Positions 43,679 through 52,405 of a DNA stretch of 64,000 nucleotides are shown here, one piece after another. The stretch comes from Kiritimatiellia bacterium (GTDB lineage: Bacteria; Verrucomicrobiota; Kiritimatiellia; CAIVKH01). The notes below the pieces were generated by a model, which saw only the letters and a program-made list of their open reading frames with translations, did no database searches and had not been told where the DNA came from. The position numbers were made by a program, and so were the translations under genes. Each line of letters starts with the position of its first letter. Position 1 is the first letter of the stretch. The stretch covers positions 57,437-121,436 of the forward strand of contig JAMLJG010000005.1 of the NCBI GenBank assembly GCA_023953695.1, in the 5' to 3' direction.

Positions 43679-44580
43679 AACGAACAACACTAACGCGTTC
43701 GCGCTCCAAACCCGCTGTGTTCACGTGGGGACGCCCGCTTCATTTGAAGTACTACATGTTTGACTGGGACGACAACATTCTGCACATGCCGACGCGGATT
43801 CATTTGGAGAAGAAGACCGCGCGCGGCTGGAAGCCCTATCCGGTCTCCACTGCGCAGTTTGCCCGCATTCGCCGCACGATGAAGAACTGTCGGCCGCTAA
43901 ATGACGATTGGGATCAGGCCTTCGCTGATTTCTACGATGTGGGGAGCCGCGGAGTGGACGCATTTTTGGACGACACCAAGAAGGCGCTCAAACCCATTGT
44001 CAGCGGAAAAGCAAATGGCGCTCCAAGTTTTCAGAAGTTCCAGAACGCTTTGATTGAGGGCCGACTCTTCGCCATCATCACCGCTCGTTCGCACAGCGCC
44101 GTCGCGATCCGCAAGGGTGTGGAATATTTTATTCGCCGCGTGCTCACAGAAGGAGAAAAGCAAGAAATGCTCCACAATTTGCGGGGCTATATCGCATATT
44201 TTGACGGCGATCCCAGTGGGCTTTCGGATGCGAAAGTGTTGTCGCAATATCTCGATCTCTGCCGATATCGCGGGGTGACTTCCCCGGAATTTCAAGAGTT
44301 GATGGGGCGGAAACTGGGCGGGTCCGAGAGCCCGGAAGAAGCGAAGCAGTTTGCGATTCGCGAGTTTGTGCAGCACGCCCTGGGCCTGGTGCGCGGCAAG
44401 AATCGGCCCGCAAAGATCAGCATTGGGTTTTCGGATGACGATCGAAAGAACGTGGAGTCGGTTATTGAGTTTCTTCAGAGTGAATTGGGGCGGGAACACC
44501 CGGGGGTCAAGTTTGTGGTGTATGACACCTCGAATGCCCGGCGCGCGTCGGGCCGCAAGATTGTGATTGAGCGGGCCTGA
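43675..44580 (+). CDS. HAD-superfamily-like protein
   Basis: 301 aa. YYMFDWDDNIL (Asp30, Asp32) fits HAD motif I, IITARSHSAVAIR motif II, and SIGFSDDDRKNVE motif IV with its acidic pair; a large insertion separates motifs II and IV, with helices around 190-250. The Lys of motif III is not obvious. Likely a phosphatase-type hydrolase of unknown substrate. ATG at 43675 overlaps the amidase stop; a longer frame from 43519 is internal to the amidase gene. Confidence 0.65.
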   Translation: MKRTTLTRSRSKPAVFTWGRPLHLKYYMFDWDDNILHMPTRIHLEKKTARGWKPYPVSTAQFARIRRTMKNCRPLNDDWDQAFADFYDVGSRGVDAFLDDTKKALKPIVSGKANGAPSFQKFQNALIEGRLFAIITARSHSAVAIRKGVEYFIRRVLTEGEKQEMLHNLRGYIAYFDGDPSGLSDAKVLSQYLDLCRYRGVTSPEFQELMGRKLGGSESPEEAKQFAIREFVQHALGLVRGKNRPAKISIGFSDDDRKNVESVIEFLQSELGREHPGVKFVVYDTSNARRASGRKIVIERA

Positions 44581-44623
44581 GCGCCGCTCTTGAAATTAGG
44601 TGAGAGCGACCTAGACTGCCGCT

Positions 44624-45679
44624 ATGGAGTCCGCTGGAGAGATATTCTTCCGCTGCACCGCGTGCCGACGCCGCTTGGCGGCGGAGCCGCGCGCGGTGGG
44701 GCATTTGGTGAGTTGCCCCAACTGCCAGTCGTCTCTGCGCGTGCCGGAAACTTCCACGGCGATGGATCCATTAGTCTTGCGACGTCGCTTGGCGCTTGCG
44801 TTTGTTGCGCTGGGATTTCTCGGGTGCGGCGTGGCGGGTTGGGCGTTGGCGCAGCGCGCTCCGAATCCGCCGATGTCGCGGCTATTTCGCGCTCCCGCGG
44901 TATCGGTTGCGAACCCGACGAGCGCGCCTGCCGCCGCGCAGGCGAAGAGCGCGGTTTTGGCGGGCGCTTCCGGCGTGGCGGGGCCGACCCCGACCCCGTC
45001 CACGGCCGAGGATCGGCGTGCCCTTCAGCGGTTGCAGCAGGAGAATCGCGCGATTGGGCAGAAGTATGAAGATTTGGCGAACTGGGTGTTGAGCAATCTG
45101 CGCGGGCGCTTTCTTCTCAAGCAGCAGCATGTGGGGAAGCTGCGTTTTGCGCCGGTGAATGAGGACTTCAGCGTGAGCGCCGACTTGGCGGACTTTCTTG
45201 CGGCGAGCGCGAATGAGAGCGCTCAAATGACAGACGTCTTTCAGTACAGTCGCGATGCCCTCATCGCTCTGCAACACACCTACATGAGCGCGACGCAGGA
45301 TGCGCCCGATCGCGTCACACTCTACATTCCACCGTTTGAGCGCGAAGGCGCCGCGCTGCGCGACGAATTGTATGGGGCACTGGAGGGCGTCCTCGGCGCC
45401 GATCGCTTCGGCCGCCTTCTGGCGGTGGGCGAAAAGGATATGTCGCGCGCGTATGACTTTTTTGGCGCGGCCTCGCGAACGCTGGTTTTCGAAAAGGTCT
45501 CGGACCCGAATGTTTCGGCGTCGCCATATCTGATTATTAAAGACGGGTGGGTGATTCCGCGCGATGAGTCCCGTCGGACGACGGAGACGACGGAAGAAGC
45601 GGTGACCGAGTTGCCCGAGCGTTACAGCTCGTATTTGGCGTGGCTTCCTGATTTCATTGCCGCTTATGCCAAGCCCTGA
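44624..45679 (+). CDS. Membrane protein with N-terminal zinc ribbon
   Basis: 351 aa. A four-cysteine ribbon (Cys11, Cys14, Cys31, Cys34, pattern FRCTACRRRL and SCPNCQSSL) is followed by one membrane helix (about 54-75), an Ala/Pro-rich linker, a coiled-coil start (RALQRLQQENRAIGQKYED) and an extracytoplasmic domain of about 200 residues without recognised family. No catalytic motif seen. The downstream pseudouridine synthase gene starts within its last codons. Confidence 0.65.
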   Translation: MESAGEIFFRCTACRRRLAAEPRAVGHLVSCPNCQSSLRVPETSTAMDPLVLRRRLALAFVALGFLGCGVAGWALAQRAPNPPMSRLFRAPAVSVANPTSAPAAAQAKSAVLAGASGVAGPTPTPSTAEDRRALQRLQQENRAIGQKYEDLANWVLSNLRGRFLLKQQHVGKLRFAPVNEDFSVSADLADFLAASANESAQMTDVFQYSRDALIALQHTYMSATQDAPDRVTLYIPPFEREGAALRDELYGALEGVLGADRFGRLLAVGEKDMSRAYDFFGAASRTLVFEKVSDPNVSASPYLIIKDGWVIPRDESRRTTETTEEAVTELPERYSSYLAWLPDFIAAYAKP

Positions 45680-46403
45680 ATCTTCTGCTGGTCCACGTCT
45701 CGTGCGGCTGCACAAATATATGGCCGAATGCGGTGTTGCGTCGCGTCGCGCGTGCGAGCGCATCATTGAAGAAGGGTGCGTGAAGGTGGATGGCGTGGTG
45801 GTGCGGGAGTTGGGGACGACCATTGATCCCCAAACGCAGCGAGTGGAGGTGGAGGGACGTCGCATTCGCCCGGAAGCGTTACGCTATTTGATGTATAACA
45901 AGCCGCGCGGTGTTTTGAGCGCGCTCTCTGATCCGCGCGGGCGCGGAACGCTTGCGGATGTGTTGCCGCCCGATGTAGGCCGCGTCTATCACGTGGGGCG
46001 CTTGGATCAGGACAGCGAGGGCCTCTTGCTGTTGACGAACGATGGCGAGCTCGCCGCGCGCTTGATGCATCCGCGACATGAAGTGGAAAAGACCTATCGC
46101 GTGACCTGTGAGGGCGACCTCGATGCGGCCGCGATCGCGGAGATGCAGCGCGGGATTCGCGACGAGGGCGAAGTCCTGCGCGCTCGCCGGGTGGAGCGCG
46201 TGGAGCGGGGGCTCTACACCGTGGTGTTGACGGAAGGCAAGAAGCGAGAGATTCGCCGATTATTTGCCGCGTGCGGGTGCCCGGTGCGACGCCTTGTTCG
46301 GATCGCGGTTGGGGCTGTGCGATTGGGCGCCCTTGCCACTGGCAAGTTCCGCGATTTGTCCGAAGCGGAGCTTGCGGCGCTGCGTTCGATTACCAATGTC
46401 TGA
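45666..46403 (+). CDS. Pseudouridine synthase, RsuA/RluB family
   Basis: 245 aa. An N-terminal S4 RNA-binding domain (VRLHKYMAECGVASRRACERIIEEG) precedes the catalytic domain with the active-site Asp in VYHVGRLDQDSEGLLLLTNDG and the TEGKKREIRRLFAACG C-terminal signature. It modifies ribosomal RNA; whether 16S (RsuA) or 23S (RluB/RluF) is unclear. ATG at 45666 is favoured over TTG at 45657. Its last 14 bases overlap the convergent phosphoesterase gene. Confidence 0.92.
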   Translation: MPSPESSAGPRLVRLHKYMAECGVASRRACERIIEEGCVKVDGVVVRELGTTIDPQTQRVEVEGRRIRPEALRYLMYNKPRGVLSALSDPRGRGTLADVLPPDVGRVYHVGRLDQDSEGLLLLTNDGELAARLMHPRHEVEKTYRVTCEGDLDAAAIAEMQRGIRDEGEVLRARRVERVERGLYTVVLTEGKKREIRRLFAACGCPVRRLVRIAVGAVRLGALATGKFRDLSEAELAALRSITNV

Positions 46404-47250
46404 AGGCGGGTGCGGCGCCTTCTTCTTGTAGCAACATCGCGACGGATTCTTCGATCGTCAGTTCGCCCGATGCAACGCGCTGTTCATAGCGATGATGCCA
46501 GGGGCCGAGGCGGGGGCGGGCCTTTCGCCATTCGTCGAGAATCAGGGGCGCCATCACGCCTGCATCGGCCATGTAGCCGGTGCTGAAGAAGGCCTCTTCC
46601 GCGGCGGTGTGATCGTAATCCACGCGGACGATTTGCGCGTGCCAGCGAGCGTCTTTCCAATCGAGCAAGGCGAATGAGGCCTGTTGAAGTCCGTCGAAGG
46701 ACATTCCCACTGCGCCCGAGTTGACGATGAGCGTACTGTTGACCTGGCGAATGAAGGGGACGTGTGTGTGGCCCGCGACCAATACCGATGGGAGGGGCGA
46801 GGTCAGTTCGATCAATTGCGGCTCGTCCATTTCCTCGTAGAGTCCGTGCCGATTGCTCCGCATGGAGGCGTGAACAAATCGGACTTCGGAGCCATTGGGG
46901 CCGATGATGGAGCGGGTGTCGGGCCATGTTTCCACAGCGGGCAAGAGATCGCGCACGCGGAGCATGGTCCAATGGGTGTGTGTGTAGAGTTTGCGCATCC
47001 AGCCGCTGTCCACGAGGCGGCCCGCAGCCTCCATGAGGACGAAGTCTTCATGATTGCCCTTGAGTGTCAGCCAGTTTTCGTCTGCCTGACACGCCAGAAC
47101 AGCGAGGAGACATGCGCGCGGTTCGGGCCCGCGATTGATGACATCGCCACCCACGACAATGTGATCGGGCTGGGCGTCGGCGATCGCCACCTGCACCGCT
47201 TCGAGCGCGAGGCGATTGGCGTGGATATCGGATAGAACGGCGATTCGCAT
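46390..47250 (-). CDS. Calcineurin-like metallophosphoesterase
   Basis: 286 aa. The N-terminus carries the metal-binding motifs in order: IAVLSDIHANRLAL (Asp8, His10), VVGGDVINRGPEP, LKGNHEDFVL, and VAGHTHVPF with the terminal His pair. Resembles the YfcE/ApaH-like group of small cytoplasmic phosphodiesterases. Substrate unknown. Starts 74 bp from a divergent secreted-protein gene. Confidence 0.9.
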   Translation of the reverse strand: MRIAVLSDIHANRLALEAVQVAIADAQPDHIVVGGDVINRGPEPRACLLAVLACQADENWLTLKGNHEDFVLMEAAGRLVDSGWMRKLYTHTHWTMLRVRDLLPAVETWPDTRSIIGPNGSEVRFVHASMRSNRHGLYEEMDEPQLIELTSPLPSVLVAGHTHVPFIRQVNSTLIVNSGAVGMSFDGLQQASFALLDWKDARWHAQIVRVDYDHTAAEEAFFSTGYMADAGVMAPLILDEWRKARPRLGPWHHRYEQRVASGELTIEESVAMLLQEEGAAPAFRHW

Positions 47251-47324
47251 GAGCCGCGATTGTATGCCAATCGCGGCGGGTTGCCTAATTGAAATAAGGG
47301 CTGGATGTGGGTACTGTTAGGGGG

Positions 47325-47762
47325 ATGAAGACGAAACTCGCAGTTGTGGCGCTGCTCGCGCTGGCGCCTTGGTTCTCCTACGCGGCGAATAAAGGCGCCG
47401 AACCCGTGTTGCACGAGGTTGTGGATCATCTCGCGCCTTCCAACACGCTCAATGTGCTGACTTTTTCAGCGCCACGCGCCACGACTGTGCGCGAACTGGG
47501 ATTGGAGGACATCGGATTGACGGCGGGGCCGCTGCTTGTGAAAGCGGATGAGATTCGGATCTTTGCCAACCGCGATGCGATTAATGCCAGCCCGAAAGCG
47601 CGGCTCTGGCTCAATTCGCTCAAAGGCAATCGTTGGTGGTATCAAACAGGCGGTGAGGGGGCGGCGGATGAGCATGTCATTCAGCCGGGCGAAATGGTGA
47701 TTGTCGTCACGCGCGCGACCCTCCGTGAAATTGCGTGGACGAATGTATTCCACGGCGAGTAG
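47325..47762 (+). CDS. Small secreted protein of unknown function
   Basis: 145 aa. Signal peptide MKTKLAVVALLALAPWFSYA; the mature part is a small beta-like domain ending in GEMVIVVTRATLREIAWTNVFHG. A GGGGG run lies immediately upstream of the ATG at 47325. No family recognised. Convergent with the ferredoxin-reductase-like gene. Confidence 0.6.
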   Translation: MKTKLAVVALLALAPWFSYAANKGAEPVLHEVVDHLAPSNTLNVLTFSAPRATTVRELGLEDIGLTAGPLLVKADEIRIFANRDAINASPKARLWLNSLKGNRWWYQTGGEGAADEHVIQPGEMVIVVTRATLREIAWTNVFHGE

Positions 47763-47812
47763 CAAGCTGAGCCGCGCACGCCGTTGACCGTCGCCGAACG
47801 GAGTCAATCCGG

Positions 47813-48481
47813 CTACCAGAAGAAGTAGGGTTCAGCGACAATCTGATCGGCGGGGATGTTGTGCGCCGCCAGGATTTTGGTCACGTCGTGGATCATGGGT
47901 TGGCTCCCGCAGAGGTAGAAGGTTGCGTCGGTGGGGATGCGGAGTGATGGGAGGCGCGTTGTCACGCGCTGCGGGCTCTTGGGGTCGCGACTGACACAGG
48001 GATAATAGGCTGAGCAGTGCGGTTCCAGCTCGTCGCGATAGTAGAGTTCTTCCGCTTGTCGAACGCCGTGCAAGACGACGGGCCGCAGATGGGGCACGGT
48101 TCGCACAAAACTGCGGAGCGGCGCAATGCCGGTGCCGGTGGCGATGAACCAGATGGGGCGGTCATCGTTGCGCAGGAGGAAGCTGCCGGTGGGTCCCGTG
48201 AATTCGACTGCGTCGCCGGGAACGAGTTTCGCGAGGCGCGGCGTGGTGACACCTCCGGGGATCAGGCGAATGAGCAGGCGCAGCGTGGGGTCCCGTTCGC
48301 CGTTGGCCAGCGAGTAGATTCGATCTTCGTATTGTTCTTGTCCGTGGATGACGATTTCCGCGCCTGCCTTGAAGTCGAGGTGTGCGCGAGACAGTTCCAG
48401 CTCGAAGGCGCCGAGAGCCATCGGTCGGTTTGCGATGACTGCGCTGCGTCGGCGAAGCACGGTTAGGGAGTCGGGGTCCAT
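47813..48481 (-). CDS. Ferredoxin/flavodoxin-NADP reductase-like flavoprotein
   Basis: 222 aa. FAD-binding barrel with DRIYSLANGE, then the NAD(P) domain with FIATGTGIAPLRSFVRT and YLCGSQPMIHDVTKIL; the C-terminal YFFW places an aromatic residue at the flavin face as in FNR. A short, single-chain reductase delivering electrons to a ferredoxin, or a subunit of a larger oxidoreductase. Its start overlaps the 3' end of the membrane-protein gene upstream by 19 bases. Confidence 0.88.
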   Translation of the reverse strand: MDPDSLTVLRRRSAVIANRPMALGAFELELSRAHLDFKAGAEIVIHGQEQYEDRIYSLANGERDPTLRLLIRLIPGGVTTPRLAKLVPGDAVEFTGPTGSFLLRNDDRPIWFIATGTGIAPLRSFVRTVPHLRPVVLHGVRQAEELYYRDELEPHCSAYYPCVSRDPKSPQRVTTRLPSLRIPTDATFYLCGSQPMIHDVTKILAAHNIPADQIVAEPYFFW

Positions 48482-50412
48482 AGAAATAGGCGAAGGCGCG
48501 ACGAACTGTTTTGCCGTTCGAAGCCTCGGTTCTTTCGGTGTTGAATGCGAGTCGTTGTAGAGAGTGAAACGGCATCGGTCAATGGGTACGCGCCTTGGAG
48601 GGCAGGGGGCCAGATCGCCATCTCGCGGCGGGTGGAGGTCAGGAATAGGATCCGGCGATGGCTTTGCGCCAGCGCGCGCGCCACTTCATCTGCGCTGCCT
48701 CGGCCGTCGAGAAGCGGCTCCGCATTGAGGACGGTGGCGCCATAGGCGAGCGCAAGTGGAGTGCCCCAAAGGAAGTGATCGCTGACCACAATATCATCGC
48801 TTCGAATGTTGCTCGCGATGGCGTCGAGCGCGCGCACTGCGCCGTTGTATTCGGTGGACTGCCAAGCGGCGCGCGCGCGCGGCAGTGTGCTGCCTAGCGC
48901 GAGGAGGACGACCGCGGTCGCGAGACCTCGCATCAGGCGGGATCGCGTGTGAGCTGCGTGCAGCATGAGCGCGGCTCCGGCGGCGAGCAGGGGTGGCGAA
49001 AAGGCGAGCCAGCGCTTGGTGGCCCATGGATAAAGCTCGGCTGTGTGGCGGCGCAGGAGAACGAGAAAGAGTGCGGTGAGGAGCCAGATGAGCCAGGGTG
49101 CCAGGGGCGACTTTCGGGCATGGAGGGCGCATCCGATGGCGGCGAGAACGACTGCGACGGGAGGCGCATAGGCGAGCCAGGCAGAGGCGTTGCCGAGGAA
49201 TTCGTCCCAAGGCGTGGCACGAAGTAGTTCGCGCAGAAGAAGCGCCGTCAGTCCCGCGAATGCCAAGAGTCGAAGGGTGCGTTTGGGTTTCCAGATAGCG
49301 AACAGGGAATCGGCCATGAGGAAGGTTGCCAGCGAGCCCATTGTGAGAACGCCAAAAACCGGGCGCAAGTGCTGTAGTTTGACGACCGCATTGGGGGCGA
49401 CCCAGGTGTACCAGGCGATACCGGCGAGGAGGCTCGATGCAATGGCCAGGTGGCGGATGGTGACAACGCGACGATCCGTTTCTCCCGCATCCCATCCGAC
49501 GAGGACGAGCAGAAGGATCGCTTGGTGGAAGAGGAAGCTCGCGCGGTTGAGCGATGCGAGGAGGAGGATGCCGAAAAGGAGGATTGGCGCAGCGCGTTCT
49601 TTGCTGCACAGCAGGAGGCCTGTGGCACATACCAGCGCAAGTTCGAGCATCTCCGAGGCGGGTGTGGCTGTGTGGGCCAGAACGATGGGGTGCAGTAGGA
49701 GCGCGAGAGCGCCAAGCCCTATGCCAAGGGGAGGAATATCGGCGGATGCCAATAGGGCGACGAACAGTGCGAGTGCAAATATCCAAAGCACGTGATTGGC
49801 TCGCAAGGCGGCATCGCGTCCCGCCGCAAGCTTGGCAATGGCGATGAATGTTGGCGTGGCGCGATAGAAATAGGGGCGCAAACCGCCGGACTCAGGGTCC
49901 ACGGGGAAGCCGGGGAACACTTCTGTGAAACCTGCGCGATCGCGGGCGAATGCCTGCGGGGCCTCGCGCAAGAACGTCGCAACGGCGGGGTTTGGCGGTT
50001 GCGCGAGACGACCCGGCCCGCGAGGAGCAGTGCCTGGTTTTGTGTTCACGCCTGATCCCAGCCCCTGGCGATCCACTCCCGCGATTGGGCCAAAGGAAAA
50101 CCGCAAAGAGGATGCACGGAGGACCGCGATGCCGACGCGGCCGTAGCAATAGTGGCGCGCGCGCCGACCGCCAATCCGAGCAGGGTATGGCAGCCGGAAC
50201 CCAAAGCGCGGTCCAGAGAAGAGTCCGGAATTGGCGAGGGCGATGGAAGGAAGGAGGATTGCCGGAAGACCCAGGGCAATCGCCCATGCCGTTGCGCCGA
50301 TGCGGGTTCGCGGGTGGAAGAGCCAAACCCAGGAGAGGCCGGGGATATAGAAGAGGGCCGTCAGATTAGTCGCGCTTTTCAGCGCCAGCGCTATCGAAGT
50401 GATCGTGTTCAT
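48463..50412 (-). CDS. Polytopic membrane protein, glycosyltransferase-39-like layout
   Basis: 649 aa. About ten hydrophobic helices are spread over residues 5-60 and 210-510 (for example WIFALALFVALLASADIPPLGIG, ILLFGILLLASL, LIWLLTALFLVLLRR), with a soluble loop between the first helices and the core and a soluble C-terminal domain (SDDIVVSDHFLWGTPLALAYG). This layout fits GT-C fold glycosyltransferases or related proteins, but no DxD-type motif is firmly placed. The loop at residues 70-150 is Arg/Gly-rich and odd; a frameshift there cannot be excluded. Divergent from the peptidase-like gene with only 21 bp between starts. Confidence 0.55.
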   Translation of the reverse strand: MNTITSIALALKSATNLTALFYIPGLSWVWLFHPRTRIGATAWAIALGLPAILLPSIALANSGLFSGPRFGFRLPYPARIGGRRARHYCYGRVGIAVLRASSLRFSFGPIAGVDRQGLGSGVNTKPGTAPRGPGRLAQPPNPAVATFLREAPQAFARDRAGFTEVFPGFPVDPESGGLRPYFYRATPTFIAIAKLAAGRDAALRANHVLWIFALALFVALLASADIPPLGIGLGALALLLHPIVLAHTATPASEMLELALVCATGLLLCSKERAAPILLFGILLLASLNRASFLFHQAILLLVLVGWDAGETDRRVVTIRHLAIASSLLAGIAWYTWVAPNAVVKLQHLRPVFGVLTMGSLATFLMADSLFAIWKPKRTLRLLAFAGLTALLLRELLRATPWDEFLGNASAWLAYAPPVAVVLAAIGCALHARKSPLAPWLIWLLTALFLVLLRRHTAELYPWATKRWLAFSPPLLAAGAALMLHAAHTRSRLMRGLATAVVLLALGSTLPRARAAWQSTEYNGAVRALDAIASNIRSDDIVVSDHFLWGTPLALAYGATVLNAEPLLDGRGSADEVARALAQSHRRILFLTSTRREMAIWPPALQGAYPLTDAVSLSTTTRIQHRKNRGFERQNSSSRLRLFLWTPTP

Positions 50413-50433
50413 TCTGCTACAATCTGCGCGACG

Positions 50434-50859
50434 ATGAGCGAAGACGCGACAGTGGATGCGGTTATAGCGGCTCTTGAGGCCGTAGGCGAATTGGTTCTTT
50501 CGCTGCAGGGCGAAAGTATGGGCGCGGGCTGGACCCGTGTGAATCAGATTCGCGTTGTCGCATCGTCATTGCGCGCCCCGCGATGGGGGGATGTGGTGTT
50601 GTTTGAGCGATATGGGCGACTCTATGCGCATCGCTTGATCTTTCGGATCGGCCTGCACTGCTGGACAAAGGGCGATGGGCGATGGGCGGTGGATGCCCCC
50701 GCGATTCAGCGCGATGAGATTAAGGGGGTTGTCCTTGCGCTCGTCTTCAGTGATGGGAGCACGAGGCCGTTGCGCTGGCGAAAGATGAATGCGCTTTGCC
50801 AATTCCTCCGTGCGTTGGCGGCAGCGCCATGGCTTTTCATGCGCGGCCGAGCCGGATGA
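50434..50859 (+). CDS. S26-type (SipW-like) signal-peptidase homologue without membrane anchor
   Basis: 141 aa. SLQGESMGAGW holds the nucleophile-type Ser28; GDVVLFERYGRLYAHRL places His66 where Ser-His-type peptidases (SipW/ER class) have theirs, and WTKGDGRWAVD gives acidic residues (Asp81, Asp87). Bacterial type Lys is absent. There is no membrane segment. Small S24/S26 proteins of this kind often accompany PqqD-like and HprK-like genes, and such genes lie 3-6 kb away on the opposite strand, so a link to peptide processing is suggested. ATG at 50434; the longer frame from 50152 is antisense to the membrane-protein gene. Confidence 0.65.
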   Translation: MSEDATVDAVIAALEAVGELVLSLQGESMGAGWTRVNQIRVVASSLRAPRWGDVVLFERYGRLYAHRLIFRIGLHCWTKGDGRWAVDAPAIQRDEIKGVVLALVFSDGSTRPLRWRKMNALCQFLRALAAAPWLFMRGRAG

Positions 50860-50983
50860 TCCAGCCTCCGATTGCCACGCTCACGGCCTATCAGGCTTTC
50901 CCTGATATTTGGGAATGGGACGATAACGGCTCGCCACTTTGCTCGGCGTTTAGTAGTAGGTAGAGGAATCATTGGAGGCGGTT

Positions 50984-52363
50984 ATGAAATCCATCGTTTG
51001 GCAGTGTGTCGGCGGAGCTACGGTTGGTCTGGCGTTGTTGGCGATGGCCGCGGATCCGCCTTCTTTCAAAGACCTTCGTTACGAAGAGGATTCGGCTGCG
51101 TATGGCGATGTGGAGGCAACGTCACTTCTGGGCAGCGCCAAATACATCTCTTTGAATGAGGAGGGCACATCATTCCTCAGTCTTGGCGGACAACTCCGCG
51201 CTCGCTTCGAGTCGTGGGACAACTTTGGATTCAATCCAGCGAACCAGGACGAGTTCGCTCTCTTCCGCATTCGTTTGCACGGTGATCTGCATTTGGGGTC
51301 GCACGTGCGCGCGTTTGTGGAGGCGCGCAGCGCCGAGGCGACCGATCGCGATTTGCCGGGGGGACGGCGCGTGACCGATGTGGATTCATTGGATCTACAG
51401 AATGCCTTCCTCGATCTCGCGCACGATGTGGCGGGTTGGAATGCGACCTTGAGACTCGGTCGCCAAGAATTGCTCTATGGCGCGCAGCGCGTGGTTCATC
51501 CTTCCGATTGGGCCAATGCGCGGCGCACCTTTGACGGCGCGCGCGCGATTTTTGAGCGCGGCGCGTGGCGCGTGGACGTGTTCGCTGTTCGCCCCGTCAT
51601 TGTGAAGAAATATGAGTTCAATGAGTGGGATCGCGACCAGGACCTCTACGGTGTTTATGCGACGCGCGCGGTCAAAGATCTCAAGCTCAAATACGACGTC
51701 TATTTGCTGCGCCTCGACCGCGACAATCTGCCGACGGGCGATGACGAGCGCTACACGGCGGGACTGCGCGTGGCGGGGACGTGTCTGTTGACAGGCATCG
51801 AATATGACCTCGAAGGAGGTTGGCAGTTCGGCGATGCGGGCGATAATGATGTGCGCGCCTGGTTCGGCACGGCGACCGCGGGCTATTCCTTCAACGATCT
51901 CGTGGCGAAGCCGCGCATTGGGCTCGGCTACGATTATGCCAGCGGCGACAGCCATCCCGAGGATGGCACGGTCAAGACCTACAACCAGTTCTTTCCCGCG
52001 GGACATGCGCACTTGGGCCTCATGGATATGATGGGTCGACAGAACATTCAGGACTTCAGCCAGAGCCTCGCCCTATGGCCCATTGAGAAGAAGTTGCAGT
52101 TGCGCGTGGATCATCATTTCTTCTGGCGTGCCGAACGCGAAGATGCCGCCTACAATGCGGCGGGCGGAATCCTTCGCGATGCCGATGCGTCTGCATCGCG
52201 TGAGATTGGTTCCGAAGTGGATGTGACGGCTGTGTGGAGCGTGAACCGAAACACGAGTCTGCAGCTTGGGTACAGCCGCTTCATCGCAGGCGATTTCATC
52301 AAGGAAACCGGCCCGTCTGACGATGTTGACTTCTACTACGCCTCGATGCAGTACACCTTCTGA
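50984..52363 (+). CDS. Outer-membrane porin, alginate-export family
   Basis: 459 aa. Signal peptide (MKSIVWQCVGGATVGLALLAMA), then a barrel: FLSLGGQLRARFESWDNFGF, DLHLGSHVRAFVEARSAEA, LRLGRQELLYGAQRVVHPSDWAN and ending in the aromatic pattern YYASMQYTF. The RLGRQEL..G..R.v...dW.n segment is the hallmark of the alginate-export (AlgE-like) fold. Likely a porin for acidic sugars or other anions. GGAGGCGG precedes the ATG at 50984. Confidence 0.85.
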   Translation: MKSIVWQCVGGATVGLALLAMAADPPSFKDLRYEEDSAAYGDVEATSLLGSAKYISLNEEGTSFLSLGGQLRARFESWDNFGFNPANQDEFALFRIRLHGDLHLGSHVRAFVEARSAEATDRDLPGGRRVTDVDSLDLQNAFLDLAHDVAGWNATLRLGRQELLYGAQRVVHPSDWANARRTFDGARAIFERGAWRVDVFAVRPVIVKKYEFNEWDRDQDLYGVYATRAVKDLKLKYDVYLLRLDRDNLPTGDDERYTAGLRVAGTCLLTGIEYDLEGGWQFGDAGDNDVRAWFGTATAGYSFNDLVAKPRIGLGYDYASGDSHPEDGTVKTYNQFFPAGHAHLGLMDMMGRQNIQDFSQSLALWPIEKKLQLRVDHHFFWRAEREDAAYNAAGGILRDADASASREIGSEVDVTAVWSVNRNTSLQLGYSRFIAGDFIKETGPSDDVDFYYASMQYTF

Positions 52364-52405
52364 TTGGGAGTTCCGGATCGAGTCGGAGCTGAGTGACGGG
52401 TTCGT

